Shown here piece by piece: positions 1 through 5,318 of a stretch of 8,391 nt of DNA (positions are counted from its first letter, which is position 1; every line of letters starts with the position of its first letter). The notes beneath the pieces are model-generated. The model was given only the letters and a program-made list of their open reading frames with translations. It was not told where the DNA came from and searched no databases. Source of the stretch: an uncultured Maribacter sp. (GTDB taxonomy: Bacteria > Bacteroidota > Bacteroidia > Flavobacteriales > Flavobacteriaceae); assembly GCA_905479535.1 (NCBI GenBank), contig CAJQMW010000201.1, forward strand, positions 1-8,391, read 5' to 3'. A program made the position numbers and the translations under genes.

Positions 1-1
1 C

Positions 2-346
2 CAACCTAATTTTCACTTTACCGTTTTGGAGATTACCGCTGCGGATTTACCAGAATCCTTTGAGTTAAATAACACTTACCGTATTTATTTTACCTATGTG
101 CTACCAGATGGCTGTACCTTTTTTGAGCATCCGGACGTAACTATGGAAGATACCACTGTCAGGAATGTTGTGGCCATAGGATTTGTCAGAACAGATGATG
201 AAGCCTGCACACAAGCTATTGTAGAAAGGGAAGCATTCTTCAATTTTAGTGTAATTTACAATGAGCCCTACACATTTAGGTTTTACCAAGGGGAAGATAG
301 CAATGGGGAAGCACAGTTTCTAGAGGTGGTAGTTCCCGTAGAGTAA
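2..346 (+). CDS. C-terminal part of an unrecognised, probably exported protein (5' end outside window)
   Basis: The reading frame is open from the first bases of the window to a TAA at 344-346, giving 114 visible residues, so the true start lies upstream. A TTG at 26 is in frame but is unlikely to be the start, because the frame continues unbroken before it. I do not recognise the family. The visible part alternates hydrophobic and polar residues (for example TYRIYFTYVLPDG, YTFRFYQGED, FLEVVVPVE), as expected for a beta-sandwich or other all-beta domain. It has two cysteines, in DGCTFF and EACTQA, that could form a disulfide if exported. No membrane segment is visible. The ECF sigma gene begins 28 bp after the stop on the same strand with no obvious terminator between, so the genes may be co-transcribed. 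That would make this protein a candidate member or target of the sigma/anti-sigma system; this is inference from position only. Confidence 0.75.
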   Translation, partial: QPNFHFTVLEITAADLPESFELNNTYRIYFTYVLPDGCTFFEHPDVTMEDTTVRNVVAIGFVRTDDEACTQAIVEREAFFNFSVIYNEPYTFRFYQGEDSNGEAQFLEVVVPVE

Positions 347-374
347 AGCACCTTATTAATTTAACCAACCTTAC

Positions 375-941
375 GTGAGTCAAGAGGAACTCATACAAAA
401 TTGCAGAAAAGGCAATAGAAAAGCACAGGAACTACTGTATAGAAACTATGCGGCGGCCCTCTATGGGGTTTGTCTAAAATATTCCCGTAATAAAACGGAG
501 GCCGAGGACAATCTACACGATAGTTTTATGACCATTTATGAAAAGATAGGGCAATACAGATCCAAAGGGTCTTTTGAAGGTTGGATGAAACGGATTACGG
601 TGAACACCGTATTACAGAAATACAGGAAAGAGGAGCCTTTGAATGTTGTACACGAGAATACGGCGGGCGAAATTACGGTAGATTCCATTTACAGTGACAT
701 TAGCCTACAGACCCTATTGGAATACATTAGGGAATTGCCCAACAAATATCGTACAACGTTTAACCTGTATGTTCTGGACGGGTATACACATAAAGAGATA
801 GGAGAATTATTGGGAACCTCTATAGGTACCTCTAAATCCAACCTCGCTCGTGCGAGATTACTTTTAAAAGAAAAAATAGAAACTAAGATTTCACAGTCCG
901 TTATCGGAATGATCATGGTCGTTGTTGGAAGCTATTTATGA
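375..941 (+). CDS. ECF-family RNA polymerase sigma factor
   Basis: The 188-residue product has the two-domain layout of extracytoplasmic-function sigma-70 factors. Region 2 spans about residues 8-85 (LLYRNYAAALYGVCLKYSRN, then EAEDNLHDSFMTIYEKI and the FEGWMKRITVN stretch). Region 4 spans about 108-166, with a helix-turn-helix around YTHKEIGELLGTSIGTSK followed by NLARARLLLKEK. Such factors direct core polymerase to a small regulon and are normally held by an anti-sigma protein. A TAA at 357-359 closes the frame upstream and no ATG follows, so GTG at 375 is the best start; no clear Shine-Dalgarno is seen. The next + gene encodes a membrane-anchored barrel protein with an anti-sigma-like head, the likely partner, separated by a repeat-filled gap. 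Oddly, the last 14 residues (SVIGMIMVVVGSYL) are very hydrophobic. The family call is firm; regulon and signal are unknown. Confidence 0.93.
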   Translation: MSQEELIQNCRKGNRKAQELLYRNYAAALYGVCLKYSRNKTEAEDNLHDSFMTIYEKIGQYRSKGSFEGWMKRITVNTVLQKYRKEEPLNVVHENTAGEITVDSIYSDISLQTLLEYIRELPNKYRTTFNLYVLDGYTHKEIGELLGTSIGTSKSNLARARLLLKEKIETKISQSVIGMIMVVVGSYL

Positions 942-960
942 AATAAAAAATTTCTCGAAA

Positions 961-1180
961 CCGACTATCCCCGAGGCAAGCCGTAGGGGTGTTTCGCCGG
1001 TTTCATTTTGGCCTTGGGGCCAAAAACCGTCCCGCACGTGCGGGATTATATTTTGCCCCAGCCAGCCCCGACCATTCGGGGGCGAAAATGCAATTCCGAC
1101 CTTGTGCATTCCTCTCGCTACGCTCGTCGGATGCAAGAGGGGAGGTAAATCGGAAACCCCGAGGCAAAGCCGTCGGGGAA
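961..1180. repeat. Cluster of GC-rich palindromic repeats between the sigma gene and the barrel protein gene
   Basis: This gap holds at least five palindromic units packed head to tail. (1) 969-989: CCCC and GGGG arms around a GAGGCAAGCC core. (2) 998-1029: CGGTTT arms and an inner TTGGCC/GGCCAA stem. (3) 1030-1045: the perfect palindrome TCCCGCACGTGCGGGA. (4) 1066-1081: CCCCGA and TCGGGG arms around a CCAT loop. (5) 1157-1178: CCCCGA and TCGGGG arms around a GGC-AAA-GCC core. Between 1102 and 1136 another stem pairs TTG-GCAT-CC with GGATGCAA across a loop containing CTCGCTACGCTCG. Units 1 and 5 share a core with a hairpin near 8164-8182. The cluster is much more GC-rich than its AT-rich borders (941-960 and 1180-1227). 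It resembles REP/BIME-type intergenic elements; function in transcript processing or attenuation is inference. Confidence 0.85.
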
Positions 1181-1227
1181 TTATTTAGATTAAAAAATCA
1201 TAGATAAAATATATAAGTCTTAAAAAG

Positions 1228-2769
1228 ATGAACAAAAAAAAATTAGACAAACTCTTCCAAGATAAATTCTCGGACTTTGAGGAAAAGCCGAACGAAAAAG
1301 TCTGGAAATCCATCGAGGCCTCCTTGGACAAAAAGAAAAGAAACCGAATTCTTCCGTTGTGGTGGCAATTAGGGGGCATCGCTGCTGTTTTATTGATTGG
1401 TTTTATCCTTTTCAATCCATTTGCCTCGTCCAATAAGACCGATACTATTATTACGGATGTAGAACAATCCGATGCTAAAATTGATGCTGCCAAAGTTGAC
1501 CCATCCGAAGAACTAATGCCCCAAAAAGATACGCAGGACGCCATAGAAGTAACTGTAGAGGATGAAAAACCGTCCGATAGTGGTGAAAATACAGAGAAGG
1601 TCGCTAATACCACTGAAAAGGCCATAGAAGAAAACGATGCTAAATCGACTAAATTGATAAACAACGCTCATCGTTTTGAAAAAGGTTTGCGTTCGGAAGA
1701 CGAGGGTCTAGCGGAATATGATGATAGTGATGTGAACAAGACCAAGGAAAAAAAACCTTCAGCGCAAATGGATATCATCACAGGTAATGTCGACAAAACC
1801 ACGGTTGCGATGATCGATGTGCGGTTCAAGGATGAGGATGCCGAAAAGACCCCGGAAAATAAACTTGATAGAAGCGTCAACACAAAAGACGCGGTTGTAA
1901 CCAAAAGGACCAAGCAAAATACCATTGCCGATACGGACAAAAATGAACAGGAGAAACTCGATGATAACTCCAAGGGGAAATCAATTTTTGAGGAAATAGA
2001 AAATCAAGAGGAAAAGTCGGTTACTGAAAAATCCGTCAGAAAATGGTCTGCCGGACCAAGTATCGCCCCGGTCTATTTTAATGCTATTGGCGAAGGGTCA
2101 CCGGTACATTCCATTTTTGCCCCTAATGCAAAATCTGGGAACGTAAATCTCAGCTATGGCCTGTCCGTTGCGTATGAGGTTAGCAGTAAACTTAAGATCC
2201 GTTCAGGAATCCATAGGGTGGATTACGGCTATGATACGAACGATATAGAATTTTCATCCTCATTGGCCGCTTCTACTAACGGACAAATAAATTCGATTAA
2301 TTATGCGGCCAATTCTAAAAATTTAGTGGTGACCAGTAAATCGAACAGCAGTGCTAATTTGGATGTCCAGAATAGTGCCATTGATGTCTCTGCACAAAAT
2401 TCGGCAAGGGACGGTGTCATGTCCCAGCAGTTGGGTTATTTGGAGATTCCTTTGGAACTGAATTATGCTCTAATCGACAAAAAATTTGGTGTCAACATCA
2501 TTGGCGGGGTTAGCTCATTATTTTTAATGGACAATTCCGTTGCCTTAACATCAGGTGAGCTAACGACTGAAATGGGCGAGGCCAATAACGTAAACAGCAC
2601 TAATTTTAGCACGAACATCGGTTTGGGTGTCAACTACAAGTTCTCCAGTAAAGTACAGCTTAACGTAGAACCTATTTTTAAATATCAGTTGAACACATTT
2701 TCTGAAACTGCCGGTAATTTTAGACCTTATTCCATTGGCGTGTACAGCGGTCTTAGTTTCAAGTTTTAG
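1228..2769 (+). CDS. Dual-membrane-spanning anti-sigma-like protein with C-terminal outer-membrane beta-barrel (Dma-type)
   Basis: The 513-residue protein has four parts. Residues 1-42 form a basic cytoplasmic head (LDKLFQDKFSDFEEKPNEKV then WKSIEASLDKKKRNR). Residues 44-64 form one hydrophobic helix (WWQLGGIAAVLLIGFILF) preceded by KKKRNR, predicting N-in topology; there is no cleavable signal peptide. Residues 66-270 are a Lys/Glu/Asp/Thr-rich, low-complexity, probably disordered linker. Residues 272-513 look like an eight-stranded barrel with strands near 273-284, 306-318, 322-335, 402-415, 418-434, 459-472, 476-488 and 501-513. Turns between strands 2-3, 4-5 and 6-7 are very short (VSSK, LIDKK, FSSK) while the alternate loops are long, especially 336-400. 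This places the barrel's N terminus in the periplasm, agreeing with the linker. The chain ends in FKF, a typical terminal aromatic for outer-membrane assembly. The architecture matches Dma anti-sigma factors; the partner is presumably the sigma encoded upstream. The signal is unknown. Confidence 0.82.
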   Translation: MNKKKLDKLFQDKFSDFEEKPNEKVWKSIEASLDKKKRNRILPLWWQLGGIAAVLLIGFILFNPFASSNKTDTIITDVEQSDAKIDAAKVDPSEELMPQKDTQDAIEVTVEDEKPSDSGENTEKVANTTEKAIEENDAKSTKLINNAHRFEKGLRSEDEGLAEYDDSDVNKTKEKKPSAQMDIITGNVDKTTVAMIDVRFKDEDAEKTPENKLDRSVNTKDAVVTKRTKQNTIADTDKNEQEKLDDNSKGKSIFEEIENQEEKSVTEKSVRKWSAGPSIAPVYFNAIGEGSPVHSIFAPNAKSGNVNLSYGLSVAYEVSSKLKIRSGIHRVDYGYDTNDIEFSSSLAASTNGQINSINYAANSKNLVVTSKSNSSANLDVQNSAIDVSAQNSARDGVMSQQLGYLEIPLELNYALIDKKFGVNIIGGVSSLFLMDNSVALTSGELTTEMGEANNVNSTNFSTNIGLGVNYKFSSKVQLNVEPIFKYQLNTFSETAGNFRPYSIGVYSGLSFKF

Positions 2770-3502
2770 TATCGGTCAGTTGATTTAGGATAACTGTGCG
2801 GACCTCTTCCCGCAGGGTAGATTTATCTTCCTCCCCCAAAATTCCTGTCTCAAAGAATTCAAGCACTCTTGCCCTACATTTACCAGGGCCGCCTTTGAAA
2901 AAGGTAAAGGGAAATCGCTTTTTATTATCGTAAAAAATTATGGGAACCACAGGTATTTTATGCGCTATGGCCATTTTAAAGGCACCGTCCTTAAAGGAAT
3001 CCATAATAATATCCTCTTCTGGCACCCCGCCTTCGGGGAATATACATATGCTCAACCCTTGTTTTAACCTCTTTTGTGCCCTCCTGTAAACCCCTGTTCT
3101 GCTCTGTGTATTGTCCCTGTCTACCATAATACAGACCCGCTTGTAAAAAAAACCGAAAATGGGGATCTTGACCAATTCTTTCTTCCCTACGAATACAAAA
3201 GGATTTTTGCTTACGTACAGCATCAACATAATGTCCAACATGCTGGTGTGGTTGGCGACCAACATATAACTCTTATTTTTCCTCAAATGTTGCTCGTATA
3301 CTACAGTAGGGGGGCAACCCATCCCATATAATATGGGTTTTGCCCATAGATTTCTGACCATCCAAAAGAACTGTGGATACCAACTTTCTTTTGATACGGA
3401 AAGTAGGAGAAAAGGGAAGAAGACAAAAATGGGTACGGCTACCAAAATATAAAACCAAATCCGATATAAAGCTTGTAAAGGACGTTTCGCAATGGCTAGC
3501 AT
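2759..3502 (-). CDS. plsC: 1-acyl-sn-glycerol-3-phosphate acyltransferase (PlsC family)
   Basis: This 247-residue protein belongs to the PlsC acyltransferase family, which transfers an acyl chain to the sn-2 position of lysophosphatidic acid to make phosphatidic acid at the inner membrane. The catalytic HX4D motif is NHTSMLD (His85, Asp90). Further family motifs are visible: a block II arginine in IMVDRD (Asp128-Arg129), FPEG at 155-158, and VPIIF at 186-190. An N-terminal hydrophobic segment, about 13-36, would anchor it in the membrane. Length is typical. The ATG at 3502 is well supported, because an in-frame TGA lies two codons upstream. The gene diverges from trpS, with 72 bp between their starts. 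Its stop overlaps the 3' end of the convergent barrel gene by 11 bp. Family assignment is firm; which lysolipid it prefers cannot be told, as flavobacteria can carry paralogues. Confidence 0.92.
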   Translation of the reverse strand: MLAIAKRPLQALYRIWFYILVAVPIFVFFPFLLLSVSKESWYPQFFWMVRNLWAKPILYGMGCPPTVVYEQHLRKNKSYMLVANHTSMLDIMLMLYVSKNPFVFVGKKELVKIPIFGFFYKRVCIMVDRDNTQSRTGVYRRAQKRLKQGLSICIFPEGGVPEEDIIMDSFKDGAFKMAIAHKIPVVPIIFYDNKKRFPFTFFKGGPGKCRARVLEFFETGILGEEDKSTLREEVRTVILNQLTDTKT

Positions 3503-3506
3503 AAAT

Positions 3507-3514
3507 CAAAAATA
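3507..3514 (-). promoter_or_regulatory. Possible -7 element for plsC
   Basis: On the minus strand this reads TATTTTTG, matching the Bacteroidota -7 consensus TAnnTTTG. It lies only 4 nt before the plsC ATG, so a transcript from it would be nearly leaderless, and I see no TTG at the usual upstream distance. It may be fortuitous in this AT-rich spacer. Confidence 0.25.
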
Positions 3515-3518
3515 GGAA

Positions 3519-3553
3519 TTTGACTCCATTATTTGTGATTTGTTTTACCTTTG
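3519..3553 (+). promoter_or_regulatory. Bacteroidota-type promoter for trpS
   Basis: A TTTG at 3519-3522 and TACCTTTG at 3546-3553 fit the Bacteroidota promoter pattern (-33 TTG/TTTG, -7 TAnnTTTG). The 23-nt spacing is at the long end of what is reported. The -7 element ends 21 nt before the trpS ATG at 3575, giving a short leader, and a weak AGAAG lies just before the start. The location in the 72-bp divergent spacer supports the call. Confidence 0.5.
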
Positions 3554-3574
3554 CCACCTTAGATATAGAAGCAA

Positions 3575-4543
3575 ATGGCTAGAATTTTAACAGGTATTCA
3601 AAGTACCGGCACACCACACTTGGGAAACATTCTTGGGGCTATCATCCCTGCCATACAAATGGCACAAAATCCTAAGAACGAATCGTTCCTCTTTATTGCG
3701 GATATGCATTCACTCACCCAAATTAAAAATGGTGAAGAACTTCGTCATAATACCTATGCCACTGCCGCAACTTGGTTGGCCTTTGGTCTGGATATAGAAA
3801 AAACCGTTTTTTATAGACAGAGCGATGTTCCCCAGGTTACAGAATTGGCCTGGTACCTCAGCTGCTTTTTTCCTTATCAGCGATTGACCTTGGCGCATTC
3901 CTTTAAGGATAAATCGGATCGCTTGGAAGACGTGAATGCCGGACTATTTACCTACCCTATGCTTATGGCGGCCGATATTCTCATGTACGATGCTAATATT
4001 GTTCCCGTGGGCAAAGACCAGTTGCAGCACCTGGAAATGACCCGGGATGTAGCCTCCCGTTTTCATGCGAAATTGGGGGAAACCTTTGTTTTGCCCGAAG
4101 CGAAAGTGCGACAAGAAACCATGTACGTACCCGGAACGGATGGAGAAAAAATGAGCAAGAGCAAGGGGAACCTTATCAATCTTTTCCAAACAGACAAGCA
4201 ACTGCGCAAACAAATTATGGGCATCCAAACGAACAGTACCCCTATGGAAGACCCTAAAGATCCCACCAATGATAATGTCTTCGCGTTGTTTAAACTACTC
4301 GCCTCCATACCGGAAATTGAGGATATGAGCGCTAACTATTTGGCGGGAAACTATGGCTACGGTCATGCCAAACAGGCATTGTACGAAGTTATCTTAAACA
4401 AATTTGAACGCCCTCGCGAAAAATTCGAGTATTATATGAACAATCTTCAAGAGGTAGACGATGCCCTAGCCGTTGGTGCAGAAAAGGCCAAAAAGGTAGC
4501 CGATGAGGTTTTGAATAGAGTACGGGAGAAGCTGGGGTATTAA
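3575..4543 (+). CDS. trpS: Tryptophanyl-tRNA synthetase
   Basis: The 322-residue product is a class Ic aminoacyl-tRNA synthetase that charges tRNA-Trp with tryptophan in the cytoplasm, using ATP. The Rossmann-fold signature begins at RILTGIQSTGTPHLGN, where PHLGN (residues 14-18) is the HIGH-type motif. The second ATP-binding motif is KMSKS at 192-196 (GTDGEKMSKSKGN). Between them are FIADMHSLTQI, the LMAADILMYDA segment with the acidic residue typical of TrpRS, and VPVGKDQLQHLEMTRD, all characteristic of bacterial TrpS. The length is normal. The ATG at 3575 is supported by an in-frame TAG three codons upstream. The gene appears to be transcribed alone from a promoter in the plsC-trpS spacer. 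A stable hairpin lies 13 bp after the stop. No truncation or missing motif is seen. Confidence 0.97.
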   Translation: MARILTGIQSTGTPHLGNILGAIIPAIQMAQNPKNESFLFIADMHSLTQIKNGEELRHNTYATAATWLAFGLDIEKTVFYRQSDVPQVTELAWYLSCFFPYQRLTLAHSFKDKSDRLEDVNAGLFTYPMLMAADILMYDANIVPVGKDQLQHLEMTRDVASRFHAKLGETFVLPEAKVRQETMYVPGTDGEKMSKSKGNLINLFQTDKQLRKQIMGIQTNSTPMEDPKDPTNDNVFALFKLLASIPEIEDMSANYLAGNYGYGHAKQALYEVILNKFERPREKFEYYMNNLQEVDDALAVGAEKAKKVADEVLNRVREKLGY

Positions 4544-4546
4544 AAG

Positions 4547-4573
4547 CCTCCCCTAGCCCCTCCGAAGGAGGGG
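4547..4573. repeat. CCCCTAGCCCC-type hairpin repeat after trpS
   Basis: Immediately after the trpS stop the sequence CCTCCCCTAGCCCC leads into a perfect stem, CCCCTCCGAAGGAGGGG (4557-4573), with 7 pairs and a GAA loop. The same CCCCTAGCCCC lead plus hairpin occurs at 8057-8076 at the end of the thioesterase gene. No T-run follows on either strand, so it is not a classical rho-independent terminator, though a 3'-end role is plausible. Confidence 0.7.
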
Positions 4574-4595
4574 AAATAGTTTGGTTTAACAGATG

Positions 4596-4643
4596 AAACA
4601 GAAACATAGGGTTTCGTTTACGAATTTCAGTTTATAATAACTG
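4596..4643. other. Two AT-rich hairpins downstream of trpS
   Basis: A bulged stem at 4596-4619 pairs GAAAC (4601-4605) with GTTTC (4611-4615), with outer AAAC/GTTT arms. A second stem pairs CAGTT (4628-4632) with AACTG (4639-4643) around TATAAT. They may contribute to trpS transcript ending; no T-tract follows, so this is weak. Confidence 0.3.
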
Positions 4644-4705
4644 TAATTGTCGCTATGCTTTAGATTTATATGAAAAGTACAATTAATTTCAAAAAGTCTC
4701 TTTTT

Positions 4706-4733
4706 TGTCATTCTGAGCCATGCTAAGAATCTT
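4706..4733 (+). repeat. Left inverted terminal repeat of the GIY-YIG unit
   Basis: This 28-bp sequence starts TGTCATTCTGAG and ends AAGAATCTT. It matches the reverse complement of 5062-5089 at 22 of 28 positions; the mismatches lie in the middle. It contains the last three codons and the stop (TAG, complement of 4723-4725) of the GIY-YIG gene. The motif resembles a TCATTCTGAGC...GCGAAGAATCT repeat that I recall as widespread in bacterial intergenic DNA. Confidence 0.8.
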
Positions 4734-5046
4734 GATAAGGGAACAAGTGCTCTAAAAAGTTCATTTCAGGATTGCTAGTTTTGATTAATTCCAATTTCTT
4801 TAACCTCGTCCATCCTTTAATCTCCTTTTCCCGAGCTATAGCCTGCTGCACCCATGTAAATTTTTCATAGTACAAAAGATGTTTACAGTTATACCTAGCG
4901 GTAAAGCTCTTCTTGTTTTTACGGATACCTTCCCCATGTTCAGACAATCGCCTTGCTAAATAGTTGGTAACTCCCGTATACAAGACGCTTTTGCTCTTAT
5001 TGGTTAAAATATAAACATGGTAGGTATGCCAACCTTCTTTTTGCAT
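4723..5046 (-). CDS. Small GIY-YIG nuclease-fold protein (YhbQ/UPF0213-like)
   Basis: The 107-residue product is a single-domain GIY-YIG protein, the fold of UvrC's N-terminal nuclease and of some homing endonucleases. The core motif is YHVYILTN (9-16) followed by LYTGVTN (22-28), the GIY and YIG equivalents. The helix with the conserved arginine and histidine is ARRLSEH (31-37), then RYNCKHLLYYE (51-61), and the catalytic-type glutamate lies in AREKEIKGW (71-79); NPEM (92-95) follows. Key residues appear intact, so it could be active. The substrate is unknown for this class of stand-alone proteins, which are often mislabelled as excinuclease subunits. The ATG at 5046 has AGG close before it. 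The gene sits alone between inverted repeats 384 bp apart from end to end, and its C-terminal codons lie inside the left repeat, which suggests the repeat and gene move or evolve as one unit. Confidence 0.88.
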   Translation of the reverse strand: MQKEGWHTYHVYILTNKSKSVLYTGVTNYLARRLSEHGEGIRKNKKSFTARYNCKHLLYYEKFTWVQQAIAREKEIKGWTRLKKLELIKTSNPEMNFLEHLFPYQDS

Positions 5047-5061
5047 GCCTTTAAATTAAGG

Positions 5062-5089
5062 AAGATTCTTCGCTACACTGAGAATGACA
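5062..5089 (-). repeat. Right inverted terminal repeat of the GIY-YIG unit
   Basis: Read on the minus strand, this 28-bp sequence starts TGTCATTCTCAG and ends GCGAAGAATCTT, the inverted partner of 4706-4733 (22/28 identical). It lies 15 bp upstream of the GIY-YIG ATG, so it may also contain or overlap that gene's promoter region. Confidence 0.8.
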
Positions 5090-5168
5090 GGAAGAATAAA
5101 AGTCATCTTTTTAGATAAATAACAAGCCAACGAAGTACATAGCCATACAAAAGGAGTGTTTGCCCAAA

Positions 5169-5187
5169 ACAAACCGAGTAGTCTGTA
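5169..5187. repeat. Operator-like 19-bp repeat, copy 1
   Basis: ACAAACCGAGTAGTCTGTA matches 5295-5313 at 16 of 19 positions, with all differences in the three central bases. Each copy is itself a near-palindrome (ACAAAC / GTCTGT, one mismatch), as seen in dimeric-repressor operators. No regulated gene is evident nearby. Confidence 0.45.
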
Positions 5188-5294
5188 TTTTGTTTACGAG
5201 CTGTAAGAAACCACTATTAAGTCTAGGGTTTAAAAAAGTAAAAATCCGATAAAATACACTTTGAGCTGTTTTACCAATACTTAAAAATAGGTTT

Positions 5295-5313
5295 ACAAAC
5301 CACCTAGTCTGTA
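5295..5313. repeat. Operator-like 19-bp repeat, copy 2
   Basis: ACAAACCACCTAGTCTGTA is the second copy of the repeat at 5169-5187, 126 bp further on. With the preceding T at 5294 it extends to TACAAAC / GTCTGTA arms with one mismatch. It ends 5 bp short of the dprA stop codon. Confidence 0.45.
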
Positions 5314-5318
5314 AAATA

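Noticed and set aside
843..856. CTCGC-TCGT-GCGAG hairpin
   Set aside because: It lies inside the conserved NLARAR coding region of the sigma factor, and the codons explain the sequence.
961..1180. CRISPR array
   Set aside because: The repeats differ in sequence and spacing and are palindromic units without uniform spacers; no cas genes are present.
922..1207. Overlapping open frames on both strands across the repeat cluster (such as 922-1188 +, 936-1136 - and 989-1207 +)
   Set aside because: They run through palindromic repeats, have low-quality composition, and frames on both strands are open only because the GC-rich repeats lack stops.
1185..1664. 159-residue minus-strand frame opposite the barrel protein gene
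   Set aside because: It is antisense to the charged linker and head; its Ser/Phe-rich composition is the mirror of Lys/Glu codons. No start signal or family resemblance is seen.
4389..4607. Minus-strand frame over the trpS end and hairpin
   Set aside because: It is a shadow of trpS extended through the repeat; no recognisable protein features.
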